Shown here one piece after another: positions 44,598 to 56,925 of a stretch of 64,000 nucleotides of DNA. Made by a program: the position numbers and the translations under genes. Source of the DNA: Symbiodinium microadriaticum (taxonomy: Eukaryota > Sar > Dinophyceae > Suessiales > Symbiodiniaceae); assembly GCA_001939145.1 (NCBI GenBank), contig LSRX01001334.1, forward strand, positions 80,812 to 144,811. Reading direction: 5' to 3'. How positions within the stretch are numbered: the first letter of the stretch is position 1; every line of letters begins with the position of its first letter. The notes under the pieces were generated by a model that searched no databases, was not told where the DNA came from, and worked only from the letters and a program-made list of their open reading frames with translations.

Positions 44598-44612
44598 TGG
44601 TGGTGGTGGTGC
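44308..44612. repeat. GGCGGT/GGT repeat with a 197-base assembly gap
   Basis: GGC and GGT triplets flank N at 44361-44557. Long Gly, Val or Pro frames across it are artefacts of the repeat and the gap. Confidence 0.9.
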
Positions 44613-44732
44613 GAGGTTTAGGAATGCAGGGGCGGTGGGGTTTGAGGAAGATGTTGGGGTGGGGGTCGTGGTCATGCAACCCGCCCCCTCCCCGCTTGAA
44701 GCTACCACGAACTGAGAACTCTCAAGCAGGCC

Positions 44733-45405
44733 GTGGACAGCAGGCTGGGCCAAGTTTTCCGATGCCTCCGAATCAGGGATGGTGCGGAATCAGAGGCTCG
44801 TGTGGCTGCTGGGTGGCGTGGTCGATCGAGCTTGGTGCTTTGCTGCTGTGCGCGTCCTGACTTCAAACGTGGATCCCGCCGTTCGAAAGGTGGTCTGTTT
44901 TGGGATGCCGGTGCGCTACTGCGATCTTGGCTGGTTGGCCGTGCAATTGGAGTCTGCTAGTCTGGAAGTTGCCAGTGCCCAGAGGTTGTCTTTTAAGGAG
45001 CCGTTGGCTTCCGTGCTGCAGTCATCTGCGCTATTCTGCGCTGAGCAGGGTTTACAGTTTAGACTTGCGCCTCACACAAACAGCTGGCTGGGCGGATGCC
45101 TTGTCGCGTGGCCGCACGGTGGCTGGAAGCGTCAACAGTTGGGCCAAAACCCTGGCGATGGGGCCAAAAAGTCTCTGCAGACGATTAGGGACAGCTGGCC
45201 CCCCGCCAAGAGTGGCCGCCCACGAAGTCTGGAGATTGAGGGTTGGGTCACGTGCGCGTTCTATGGCGACCCCTTACTACCGTCACAGGTGGTTGCTTGC
45301 TTGTTTGGCTCAGGCTCGAGCACCGCACTTTGTGTCGGCACGTGACGCCCGCGGCCGGGCTGGGGCCGTCGGACTGGGAGTGGCCGCGTGATGCCGCGTG
45401 TCACT
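44733..45405 (+). pseudogene. Possible retroelement remnant
   Basis: Three + frames stay open for long distances. One contains LTQTAGWADALSRGRTVAGS near 45060-45120. That resembles the ADALSR motif found near the end of RNase H regions of retroelements, followed by a Gly/Ala/Arg-rich end at about 45391. No reverse transcriptase motif was found, so the assignment rests on one short motif. It may equally be unrelated. Confidence 0.25.
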
Positions 45406-46002
45406 GCGTGTGCGTTTAGAGTTTAGAGTCGTGTGACTGTCCTGCTCATCGGCCCGATGACAGGGCCGAGACATCGACAGCGACCGCGGGCATGCGCTCT
45501 TCCCCAGTTGTGGAACCACCGATGCGTTGTCTGTGCATGTGTAGGGATTGAGGCTTCCTACTTGTCATAACGCTGTTTATGTACCGTTGATTTCAACATT
45601 TGTTCAACTCAGCTTTGTTTAACTCTGCCGGTGCAGGCAGGGACACTGCGGGGACCTCACCTCACCAGCCTAATCCAGATGGGTCGAGGGACATTCAATC
45701 TTCATTCCGATCATAAAAAAGGGATCCCTGGGCAAGCTCGCACTGCTTGACGATCTTTCCGAGCAGGGGCCAGCAGGTTGACGGGGTTCCGATTTGGAGG
45801 GAGTATATGGCCGGGGCCTGACTGATAGAGTGCCGTAACTCCGTGTTTTTGTTTGTGCTGGGAAAGCAGCCAGGGAAACCAGGCTCGCCAGGGCGATGTA
45901 GGTAGAACCCTTACAAACCCCGAACAACGGCACCCCCTCGAAGCTGGGGGAGCGTTGCAACTCCCTGCTTGTGCTGTAGAAAAAGAGAGAGGGAGAGAGA
46001 GA
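45406..46002. other. No gene recognised
   Basis: Non-coding in appearance. It includes CCCCCTCGAAGCTGGGGG (about 45931-45948), a possible small hairpin just before copy C of the hairpin element. Confidence 0.4.
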
Positions 46003-46080
46003 GCGCGCGGGCTTGGGGAGCTCCCCTAGTCCATAGCCCTGACGAAAGAAAAGAAAGAGAGAGAGAGAGAGAGTCGCATG
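46003..46080 (+). repeat. Hairpin repeat element, copy C
   Basis: It has GCGCGCGGGC, then the palindrome GGGGAGCTCCCC, then CCCTGACGAAAGAAAAGAAAG, a GA tract and GAGTCGCATG. It lacks the first inverted repeat of copies A and B; a GA tract takes its place. Confidence 0.65.
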
Positions 46081-46453
46081 TAGGCAGCTGCAGTCCTAGC
46101 ACCAAATCTTGTGTTCAGGTTGTGCTGTCTTCGGCAGGTCCCCTGGGGTTGCTTTGCGAGTTTACCTTTCCTGGTTTTCATTCTGATTTTGAGGAGTGCA
46201 GCTGTAGAGGAAACCAACAAAGCGGCATGTCAATCGTTGCATCCTTCCTTGTTCAGAGCCGCTTCTGTGTAAACCCGATGCCATGCTAGCGAGGGTAAAC
46301 TGATTTCATCAGTCTAGGGGGCTTACCCCTTATGTTGCTTCTACCTTTCCTGATCACAGTTTCCCTGGGTGTGGTATGCACTGAACATGTTGAGTGCCCA
46401 CAAAAAGCCTTGATGGCATGTTTGATCTTTCACCACTGCCCTCCGCAATGGTC
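46081..46453. other. Spacer between two hairpin elements
   Basis: No gene was recognised between copies C and B. Confidence 0.4.
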
Positions 46454-46534
46454 GGGGGCGCCGACGGTGCGCGGGCAGGGGGGCAATCCCCCCGCCCCCT
46501 AACCCTGCCGAAAGAAAGAAAGAGTCGCAACATG
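46454..46534 (+). repeat. Hairpin repeat element, copy B
   Basis: It has the inverted repeat GCGCCG-A-CGGTGC (one G:U pair if RNA), CGGGC, the hairpin GGGGGG-CAAT-CCCCCC, then CCCTAACCCTGCCGAAAGAA, GAGTCGCAACATG. Its 3' end matches copy C, its 5' end matches copy A. Confidence 0.75.
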
Positions 46535-49500
46535 CTAGAACAAAAAGCATCCCTCCCAGTTCGTGCGGCATAACATGCCCCCATCTCACCCTTTCTCTCC
46601 CCAACCGTGGCAGATTATTCCCGTCCTAGCAGCTGCTCCTTTGTGCCCAGAGTCTGTTGTCCTCTCCGTACATGCATGGAAGGACAGCAGCTGAGCCCAA
46701 CCCTACGACAACGCCTTAAAGACTTCTTGTCCCAACTCGAGGCCGGCAGTGATGTGCTGGGGTAGTGCGGTGTGACACGCGAGACCCTACACTGTAGGCC
46801 GCAGGATCTTCCTTCTCGATGTTGGGTCATGGACTCGGCCAGCCTAGCAGTACCTTGATGCCTTTGCTGGACGTTGTTGCCTGGACATGTCGCATCAGGC
46901 GATCGGCCATTCCGTGTTGCAGCGCGCATTTTGGTCAGCTCGGCTGTGGTTTGCAAGCTTGCTGTCAGACTGTCACGAAGTCACGAGAGATGTCCCTCAA
47001 CGATCTGGCTGTCTGACTCGTCTACTGTCTCGGGTGTCGGCAGCAAGTGCAACCCTCTTAACCGAAATATCCGACGCAGAGAAAGATGCTCCGTGGAAGA
47101 GACCAGTGGAAATTGAATGCATTAGCGACTAGCTTGGTTGATATTAGAATCGAACGGTAGAAGTAGATCAGCTCGCTCAGAACATGTCTACGGTTTGGCC
47201 ATGAAGAGCGTAGCCCAAGTGCAAGGAGACTAGTGACTCCTACCGTAGCTTCGAAAGCCTGTGGGGCACCTGCCCGAAGCCATGGTGAAGCAGCTCGCCT
47301 AGCGCGCGGCCCATGATTCCGGAAGCATGGACTCAGCCACGCAGGCGGCTTGGCCTAACAGAAGCTCAGCTGCTGTCGTGCAGAGCGCCAGATTTACAGC
47401 CTAATCCATGTTTGGTTCAACAGTTCAACGCTGCAGGTTTGCGGATGGTGTGCTCCAGACAAACATGAGGACTGCACAGTGGCGTCATTACCTTCTGCCC
47501 CACGTCTTGGTCTACCTACCACATGCCGGGTCGGACAGCGCAGTCATGGTCGAGTCATGTCCATGTGAGTGGCCTTTTGTGGCAGTCCGTTCAAGCCAAG
47601 ACACAGTCAAGCCATTAGTGTCGATCTCTTCAGCCGTCAAACACATCCTCAAAACATCTCGTTTGGCATGGAAAACTCGCGCTGTCTCCGAGTGCAGTGC
47701 TGCGTTCAACTGTTTAGAAAGATGTCGCACACGAAAATGTGAGAGTGCGGGAATTCACCATGACATGTCGAGCCTTCTACTCGTAGCCTCAACGAAGCAC
47801 AAGCCCCCATGGAAATTTGTCTAAGTTGTTACAGCGGTAAACTTGCAGGAAAGATGTTCTGAAAGTTCGATTGGTCATCGGTCTCCTCACAGTCCGATGC
47901 CCGGCCTTTGCTTCCTGGCGTTGTGAACTGTGTGGCATCGCCAGAGGTCGCTACTTTGGGAAGTTTCACTTCGATCATGGCCGAGGGCTCTCTGGTTAAT
48001 ACACGGCACAGGGCCTCCTTGTCCCTCGACTTCAAAAAGAGCAGCTGACAGGGCTGAATCAAGCTTTTGTGAGATGATGGTGCTAAACAGCAAGCTTTGA
48101 TAAGACCGCATTTGCACAAAGGTGTCGAGACTGGAAATTCAGGGAAGAAAGCATGCAAGATTGTAACGGAGCTTGGGCTGCACTGGTGGTGTGCGCGCTG
48201 CTAGGCCGTTTGCCTGCAAGAGTGGGACATGCAAGGTGTAGTCGTGTCTTTCCCGACAGTGGTCCTCATTACTTCCATTCTGTCGTTCGTCGGAGCCCGA
48301 GAAGACAGCCCTGGAACTGGCCGGTCTGCAAGCATTTTATACTCAAGGCCACTCTTGCCAGCCTCCTATGGCTCGCAGTCCACATGGTCACATCTGATCT
48401 TACCAGAGGTGGAAGCGACACTCGGCTCCGTGAGACCTTGACTTTTGGAGACAAACACAATGACTGAACGGATTGAACATGCAAGTTCGCCCACGCGCGC
48501 AGTCTCAAACTTGGTCCGAGCGTGTCACAGCTCATTCGGACCACATGGATGTATGTTCAGCTGCATCTGCTGACAAGGATTTGTCAACCATGCTCGTCAT
48601 CTATCTCGTTATCAAGGCCGAGTCTCTCCACCTTGGGATCTGCTTGAATTGCTTTCTAATGTGTCGAAAGCCATGCACGTCGTGAGTTCTGTCGGTTGCA
48701 AACCTACCCAGCAGCCCATCTCGAGCATTGGAGGTCATCTTCCTGGGGCTTCATGCCACATTTATCGTGATGACCTGGCACTCGAAAGTAGCAACACCGC
48801 AGGGATTTGGATTCACAATCCTGGGAATTGATATAGTGATGGCCGCTTGCCGTGAACAGGGATACTGGCGCGGCCTCATAGGGGTTTATGGTCGGCCCTC
48901 ACATGCTGGAACGTGCTGCACGCAGAATCTAGGAAATCTGTTCGACTAAGGTCATGCTTGCTTCCTGTACATGGGCGAAGGTTGTGCGCATGCAGCAGCG
49001 AATGACAGAGCTTTGACTGCCTTGCAGAATTTGTTGACAGCGTGGAGCAATGCACTAGCTTTGTCAGACCAAGGAAGCAGTCCGATCTCGCAATGCGGAA
49101 GCTCGAAGCGCTTGCATGCAGAAGTTACCGACTGCTGCATACAAAGACATGCCAAGCCCTTTGGGGCTGCCCAGGCACGTGCTACTGGGAGAGCCCATGC
49201 GTAGCTGACACAGTGTTGTAGACAGGTGGGCTTACATTGAGATTCACAGAAGTTCAGCTTATCAGAATGAGCGCTTCAGGCCGCCATGGCATGGAGTTTC
49301 TGCACGAATCTAAGTTGGAGTCCTTGTAGTCTCATACCGGTGAATGAAGGCTCCGTGCAGTGTCGCGCTGCTTTTTTGACAAGGTGATAAGAGCTTGGGC
49401 TTGAGTTCCTGTTAGTGGCACATGCCGTCGTAATCCAGAGCATGCAGGCTCCAGGAGAATTGCGTCATTTGCCTCAGCGACTTCGAGCCAAATTGCACAG

Positions 49501-49593
49501 TCTTTCGGTGCTGCAAACAAGTGCGTCCGACGAGTGTGAGTGGGGAAGCGAATCGGTCCAAGACAGCAAAGCACAGAAGATTTGAGATAGTCG
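46535..49593. other. No assigned gene
   Basis: Some stretches look weakly coding in both directions, for example 47880-48050 and 48229-48441 (+, VVLITSILSFVGARED). No domain, splice chain or repeat could be supported. Confidence 0.25.
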
Positions 49594-49956
49594 ATGGTCA
49601 TAAAGTCATATTCAGATTTCTTCGAACAAGATCGGGAGCGCCCATCGCTAGACTGCGGCAACGAGTCCTTCCCGTTGTTTGTGCACGGTCTTACGGGAAG
49701 TGGTTTGAAGAGACCTGCAGATGCGGCCACGCAGGTTACTCGACTTGCATGCGGCCATGTATTTCATGCTGCTTCGGCCGCAGGAAGTGAAGAGCAGGAA
49801 TTGAGGATTCCCAACTGCAGAGACTCTGGAGCGCGTTGTTTCCTCTGCAGGCGACCTGCATTAAGAATTGGCTGGTCGATGCTGCACATGACAGCTGCCC
49901 ATATCGTTGCCAAGAAGACCCTTTGGAGATTGATTCTTGGTCTGCCAGTCACACAG
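49594..49956 (+). CDS. RING-H2 finger protein, partial
   Basis: Exon 1 ends at 49767 with VTRLACGHVFH. Exon 2 starts at 49851 with ATCIKNWLVDAAHDSCPYRC and runs to a GT donor at 49957. The 83-nt intron begins GC and ends CAG|G. The joined text gives C-x-H-x2-H-x2-C then CPYRC: the second half of a RING-H2 finger, usual in E3 ubiquitin ligases. The last Cys pair has three residues between the cysteines (CPYRC) where the usual spacing is two. The first Cys pair was not located with confidence and should lie in an earlier exon. Gene ends are unknown. Confidence 0.6.
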
Positions 49957-50929
49957 GTAGGTACAGTTTTGCCGGTTCAGAGTCCATGCTTGGGCATGAC
50001 TGCTCGAGTGCGACAGCTGCGTCTTTTGCGACTAACCGGCAGTTGTTGGTTCTTTGTGGCAATTATAGCATGACTCACCATGACGAAAAAGTGCGCAGGC
50101 TTCAGTCTCCGTGGTCTGGCAGCAAGCCTAAGTATTGCTGAGACCGAGGCGGAAGTGAATGATGACGCCCGACCATGAACTGTACAGGCACATCAGTCAA
50201 AGAACAATTGCTTCTGGCAGAAAGCAGGCTTCCGTCCTGCCTGCAACTTAGTAGTTCGGAATGGTCGGCGGCCATTGTCAAGGTCCAAAAGTCGATGATT
50301 GTGCCGAGGGGAGACTTCTGATAAGTTGCAAGTCTATGTCCAGAACTGGTTTTCCTAGATGCTGTAGCTTCTCGGGAAGCGAACACCTTGAGCTTTTGCA
50401 GTCTGCAACCGACAACGAATGGCTAGGAGCAAGCCTCACGTAAAGACTGACAGACTGCAACAGCATGTCGACCAGAATTATTGGCTAGCACTTGTTGGAT
50501 TTGCAGGCCTCACCCTTCTCAGGGAGGACCGATTTTCAAGCACCGGTGCCAGGGGAATGGCTTCATCGAACTCGCCTCGTGTCTGAAGCCACGATGTGCG
50601 AGCAGCATTCCTTTTCCTGGCTACCTGCGATTGTTCGCTTGGCTTGTTTGTCGTGCTCGCCTCGCAAAATCGAAGATGTCGACAAGCACAGCTACATACC
50701 GGTGCATCGCAGTGCCACGACGATCGAGCTGCTCAGCATGGGAGGCAGCCACCGATGCAGGCATGATACACGAGGAGGCATATCCAGTGTCCGACCCAAT
50801 TGCACAGCCCTGGTTAGGTTAAGAAAATATCGTTGCTTCGTGAAAGGGGCGCTCCCTTCGGAAATTTCTCCAAACTCTGCTGGCAGAGGCCTCGCATTCA
50901 AAGCACGCAAACACGAATGACTGTTGGAC
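49957..50929. other. No assigned gene
   Basis: It may include 3' exons of the RING gene. Overlapping frames on both strands; nothing was recognised. Confidence 0.3.
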
Positions 50930-53330
50930 TCAAGCCTGCCCTGCAGGGTTTTGCCCATCAGGCAGTCGATGGCCACGGACATCACCACCCCGACCTTTTT
51001 GAGCTGCTGCTCGCGCAGCGCCTGGAACGTCTACTTGGCTGAGCATTCCACCCAAGTGCACAGTCTTCACCTCAACATCAGGCGTTGCAGCAAGTGGAAT
51101 CAGGCATCCCAGATTGTCCCAGCACTCTTGCAATGCGTATGCACAGTACCGATCGACTGCAGATTCGAGTCTTTCCGAGCTCCTGAACGATACCAAGGCT
51201 TTTTCTGATCCACTTCTAGTAGAATGTCTTTGATTCTGCCGTTTGGCCAGGTGGTCCTCCAAGTCTTGTTGTGTCAGAAAGCACCGATTGGAGTGCAGCC
51301 TGCTCGCCTGGTTGAATTGCTGGAGGCCCATCCTCTCTGCCGGCACTTCGTCGTAATAGCTCGGACTGCATGGTAGAGACCGGAGCCAATCACAGCGCAC
51401 GGTTTCGAACTTCTGCGATAGCAACTTCCATCTGAAATTATTTGCAAGGGTTGCCCAGCAGCCCTGGAACGCTCGCGACGAAGAGAGCTTTGGAAAACTA
51501 TGACGGCAGGAAGCAATGTTTCACGGGAACCTTTGGGGGACTTGAACGGGGTCCAACTTGTACAGTCACGCAACACGGCACCCACGGCATAGCCTCTGCA
51601 GTTGAAATGAGCCTCGAGGCACAGACTCCCTCAACCGTAAGGCCCGCCCAAATAGGCAACACATCTCCCAACACCACCAAGCCTCCCTGCGAAAGACAGA
51701 CGAACTCCGCCGGAGGGAGGGTTATGCTGTTCCCAAACCACGTCTCTGATTGAGCGTCAGTTTTTCTTGCCTTGCGACAGATGATGGCAAGATCTGGCGA
51801 GTGGGGCTCGGGCCGTACTGGTGCATTAGGTGAAGCCACGCTCAAGCCCAGGGAAGCATTGCATTTGTCACCCTCTTTTGAAGGCTCCGAGCTCCTGTCA
51901 GCACTGGCAGAGGAAGCTTTGTCACAGTCGCAGGCCGATGTTTCACTGTCATTTGAGGGCTGTTGAGCATGGACGTTGAGTGCTGTCGTTTTCGCAAGAG
52001 GTTCTGGGACCAGCCGGTGTCTGCCTCGGATCCTTCGGAGAACAGCTTGCCTGTGCTGTTTGCAAACTTGTTCAGAGCTCGATGAGCTCGGTGTTGTCAT
52101 GGAAAGGTATTGCATCAGCTCTTCAAGCATTGTCCAGGCAGGCCTCCAGTACAAGTCTAGGGATGAGTTGGGCGACTTTCAAAGTTACCAAGACGATTAC
52201 GCAGATGACACGCAGCAGCTTCGAGCTAGGAGGGTGCAGAATCTTGATGGCTTGCAGCTACTGTGTCCGACGGATTGCCGGCAAAAGTCCATACCGTGGA
52301 TAGTTAGTTCATTTAGCTTCTTAGAGCATTCTCATGCCTTGCGCTGCTTGCTCATCAGCTGCAGGCTCGGCGCTTTAGCTGAGCCACGGTGCCACCTGAG
52401 CCAGGGCGGAGTGGCTCAGGAAGCAGGGAAGGACTCCAACCAGGGCACACCTCCCGTTTGGTAAGGTTGGGCAAGCCTTTTGACGAAAGGCATGGGTCAG
52501 AAGTTGCAGGCCTGCTAGGACCTCACTCGCAAAAGCGTTGTCCTCGCCAAGAAAGGTTTCCTTTCATCAAGAGTCGAGCCAACTGGCACGGTTGCTCGCG
52601 CCACGGCTGTTGCCTGCCCGTGCATCGCAGGGTAGGATCGCATTCCGTCAACCTTGGGTAGCTGCAGGGCCGCGGCACTCATGCGGTCACTTTTGGCCAA
52701 CACCCCGGCAATGACAGCACCGGTCACTCAGAGCTAGCTTATTGGTCATGAAAGTTCCGTTTGTGTTCTTTGGCTCGTTCCCCAGCTTTCCAGATGCTGT
52801 CCTTTCAGAAATCAGAACACCGTACTACCCCTGAGCCCGTGCAACTCACAGTGCGCACTGCAGTGCAGCCGTTGCCGCCGTGCATCGGCTGCAGTAGCTA
52901 CTCCTCAAGCCCCACACCTTGTCTTGAAACCAATGAACCGATCTCACAGCATGCCGAAGCTGCGGCCGAGCAGCCGGGCGGATCGAGCCGAAAGACGACC
53001 CGCAGGCCGTGCTTCTGCAGGCAGTTGAAAGTAGACATGCTCAAGCCGCATGAGGTACTCTGAAGTCGCAAGCGCTCTCGAGAACGGAGTCGTTGTCGAA
53101 GCTTTGACAGCAAAGCCAGATTCAAACAGACGAAATACACCCGAAGCCATACAAATGAGGATGATGCCAGCTCCCGTTCGGCTTGAGTTCCAGCGATACT
53201 CATCGCCGGCCTCGGGGCCCATGGGACGACCCTTGGCTTGCAAGGAGCATTTCAGGTCTTCAAACGTCACTGGCCGTCCGTTGCCCGGGATGACTGCTGT
53301 CCGAACAGTGCAGATGAGATTAGCCTGATT
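50930..53330 (-). CDS. Possible minus-strand gene, unassigned
   Basis: Three minus-strand frames stay open for long stretches with balanced composition. 52944-53330 reads PVTFEDLKCSLQAKGRPMGP and later a hydrophobic segment GAGIILICMASGVFRLFESG that could be a membrane helix. 51498-52154 is a 218-codon Ser/Pro-rich frame. 50930-51424 reads CFLTQQDLEDHLAKRQNQRH. The plus strand is also partly open (51781-51966, LSPSFEGSELLSALAEEAL), so the strand is not certain. No domain was recognised and the pieces were not joined. Confidence 0.3.
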
Positions 53331-54729
53331 CTAGTGAAATCGTGGGCCCGAAACTAGCTGATCCACAGACAGACCATGTTCCACAACCCGCATGCGCAAA
53401 CTTCAGACCCTACGGAATGTTCAGTATTCTACAACGCTTCCCTACGCGCGGGTACGTAAGTCTTTCAAACACAACTGCGAGGAACATTCTGCATCATCCA
53501 GACATATATCTATATATATATATATATAATAGATGCATATAGAGTAAACTGCCTGCATGAAGTGTATAGTGTGCCCGAGCGAAAAGAGTATGCAAGTAAT
53601 GTGCGCCGAGAGGACTGGGGACAGACTGTCCTTCAGACATTGTCAATGGCTGTACTTGCTATACAAGAAGCATCAAGAAGCTAGGTCCGGTGGTGAGTTC
53701 AGACAACTGGGAAACAACACAGCAGCTGCATTGGTCCGGACACCTGGCCTCAAATGCGGTCAATCACCATATCGCTGGAGAAACTAGAGTGGCCTCGGCA
53801 CGGGCACCGACATCGCTATCTTTGCATACTAAACCACCAGGAAAGCAGAGTCGGTGCATGACACGTGCATGGCCAAGGCAGCAATGTGAAAATGGCGCTC
53901 GGCTGAGTCATTGTTTTGACGCCCACTTTAGGGTCTAGCCTGGCCATCCGACTTTGTGCTTCCCAGGTCGGCAAGCACTTCAAATTTCAAGCTTACGTCG
54001 AGGGACTTGAGAACCGCAGCATAAACATGCCACAGCTCATGCAGATCAATAGTTATGCAGCAGCTTGCCTGCAGAGTGCGTACTGAGGGTGTCTATTTAG
54101 ACTTGGGCATAATGCGAGCATGTTTGCATACGTAAGGTACGGCAGTGCTACAGCTGGGGTTTGACCGCGACTGCACTTGATTTTCACAACATCCATGAGT
54201 GGATCGTGAAGCCAGCAACGAGGCCAGTAGCAAACGAATGCATAGCCTGGCCTGGCATTTTGCATGCATCGGGACGCATGCATGATGTTGCACCACCCTG
54301 CTGGCGAGGGAATTCAACAGTTCCATGATGGAGCACCTCTCCGAGAGAAAGTTGGTTCCGAACTGGCTTCGCTCCTGAACATTACGCATGTTGCACTCGC
54401 AGTCTTCAAAGGGGTTTCCTTGCAGGGAGAGGGGATTGCATTGGGCACGGCACCGCGGACGGTCCAGTCTAGCATTAGGGCAGATCGAAATGCCAAGCTG
54501 CCACCCTACGATGACATTAAAGTCAAGCCGCACCTAAGAAAAGCAGGGGATTGCAGAAGGTTGGGACGAACGAAGACTTTCTTCTTTCCTGTGGTATCAG
54601 CTTGGTGCGCAAGTTGACATACCTGCATCGTATATAGAGCCTGCAAGGGAACGCTGACAATGGTCTGCAAGAGGTGTAAGATGGTGTAAGCATACGAGCT
54701 GGCTTAGCTGTTACTTGTAGCAGCTGGCA
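53331..54729. other. No assigned gene; AT microsatellite at about 53503-53530
   Basis: A TATATA run is present. Short frames only, on both strands; nothing was recognised. Confidence 0.4.
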
Positions 54730-55400
54730 GTTGAAAGCAGGATTTCCGTTGGTATCGCACGCGGTTCAGCCGTCGTGTTCGTGCGTTTGTGCCAGCTGTT
54801 GGAAAACCTTATCATGTCCGCTTGGTGCAGTTCGCCTGTGCGTGATTGCAGCGTTGATTTGCAACTATGCATCCATCTTGTGTCGTGTTTGCTTTCTGCT
54901 CGGGTGTTTAGCCTGGTTGCAACGTCTGATTTGCGTCTTGGCCCATCTTGTCCGTATGTGTGTGTGTGTGTTACATGTGTTGTTTACATTTCCTTCCAAG
55001 CCTGTTTACAACATGTGCTGTTCTGCTTGTGGTCGTCTTGGCTTTGTGCCTTTTGTCCAAGCCCGTCTGCAACGTTGCTTTTCAACTCTGCCCTTGTCCT
55101 GTTTGTCGAGCACGCATTGCGCATTGCATATCCGATCCTGTTTGCAAAGCTCTGCCCAAGTCCATGTCCCGGGCGTCGTGTTTGTGTTCTGCTGCTACGG
55201 CTTTGTGCTGTTCCTGTCCGAGGCTGCTTACAATGTCTGCTTTGAAACTCTGACGTCTGCGTTGCACAGCCCTATCATGTCCATCGCTTTTTGCCTTGAA
55301 TGCCTAAGCCTGTTTGCGCAACTCTGCGCATATTCTGTTTGCTTAGCGCTTTATCTTGTCTGCAACCACCTTTCTTCTTGTGCATGTTCTGGCCTGGCAT
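54730..55400 (+). repeat. Degenerate repeats with a recurring GCCTGTTTGCAAC-like word
   Basis: Variants of (A)AGCCTGTTTGCAAC recur at about 54910, 54998, 55056, 55134, 55227, 55312 and 55355 in T- and G-rich sequence with many CTTGTCC and TGTGTT words. Two + frames stay open for over 150 codons, but the products are Cys/Leu/Val-rich low-complexity text. I treat the block as a decayed repeat and not as a gene. Confidence 0.5.
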
Positions 55401-56680
55401 GAAGAGACAGTGCGGCGCACGCAGGAAAGGCCACCGGCACGTGTGTAAACCTCAGGTTCATCAGCCATTTCTGGGGTGACCCCATGCAGAAGTTCCTGGA
55501 GTGTTTGAGGCATCAAGGCTGAGCGTTAACATGTCGCCGGTTGGGTCCACAGGGTTGTGTCATGGCAACAGCCGAGGCAACACCTCTCCGTGCGGGGACT
55601 GAGCGCAAGAACTGGATACTGGCTGTTCGCATTTGCAAACCGGCACCATGTACCACGGCTGACATCTTCCGCTTCTGCATTGAAACCAGAAATACCTATA
55701 CTCAGAAATAACTGACGAGCTGTGCTTAGAATGAGGGAGGTCCTCTTCTTTTGCTCTAGATCTTATGATATGATGGACATTATCAGCAGCAATATGTCGC
55801 AAACAACCACGGCAGAAAGATGGGAGGGAGCGAGGCATTGATGCCGTGCATACCCCGGTGAATCATGGTCGATAGGCATCTCTAGCATTGGAGTGTTCTG
55901 GCTTTTCTGCGTGCTGCTTTGCCTTCCGATCAGGCGCTTGATTTCTCGTCCAATTGCCTTGATGGGCCGTGCGCCTTGCTGTTCCGCCAATGTGGGGGTC
56001 AATTGTACATTGAGAGGCTCAGGTCCTGCCCGCCTGCCTTCGAGCTACCATTCCTTGTTCTATTCGGAATGCTTCCTTAGGTTCTTATCCACGAGTAAGA
56101 CTTGTCGAGAGGCCAGAGAATAAGTGGTTCGAAATATGTATCTTCTGTGAAAAAATTGAATACCTTAGGGAGCCGGAAAATCCGGAACAGTTGTTGGTGC
56201 TTTTCGATATGTGCATCGAAGCCCAGGGTTTTCGCCCAGACATCCTATGTTAATCCCATTGTTCCCATATTTTAAGGAAATAGCAGGATAGTAGCAGGAT
56301 AATTGTAGGAAACGCCAGGATTGTGTCGAAAATGAACCATGATCAGTGAGTTCAGTGCTTTTCGATTTTGCATTGAAACCTAAGGTTTCGGACCGAAAGC
56401 AACTGGTTTTATTTCTCAAGTCTTGAATTCCGAAATTGTCTCCAGTACTACTTTTCTTGTCCGCAACGAAAACTACTGCGGCCCAAGTCCCCATGGAACA
56501 AAACGGTCCACCGGAGCGGACTTAACGGATTCTAGTTATTCTAGTTGTAGGCGCCCACCCAACCACCTCTGCTGCCAACCCTCTTAAGAGCACGTTGGTT
56601 TTACTCGGTTTTACGGTACGTTCGTCCTGTCATACCACTTCTTCTTGCCTCAAAATCCGCTCCGCGACTGTGATAAAATT
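55401..56680. other. No assigned gene
   Basis: From about 56100 the sequence is AT-rich. Nothing was recognised. Confidence 0.4.
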
Positions 56681-56880
56681 CGGCTTCGGATTTGGGGGGG
56701 GTGGGGGGGATGATGACGACATTGGTACACAGAACTCCGAACAATATCTCCACAAGACCCTCTTGTATGATGATGGTGATGATGATGCATGATGAAGGAT
56801 GATGATGATGATGATCGATGACGGTGGTGGATTGAGGCGCCAGGTGGTTGGTAGGCGGGGGGGTGGCGTGGCTAGTTGTA
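56681..56880. repeat. Low-complexity G runs and GATGAT tract
   Basis: GGGGGGGTGGGGGGGATGATG lies near 56692-56715. (GATGAT)n runs lie at about 56768-56812. It precedes the retroelement gag relic. Confidence 0.85.
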
Positions 56881-56925
56881 GTAGGTGATACCTGAAAAAG
56901 CAGGTTATCAGCCGTAGGTAGCTCA

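Noticed and set aside
44104..44860. Long Gly/Pro/Val frames around the second gap
   Set aside because: Products of GGC/GGT triplets and Ns.
54731..55402. 223-codon Cys/Leu-rich membrane-like protein
   Set aside because: The composition follows from T/G-rich degenerate repeats, and a second frame is equally open.
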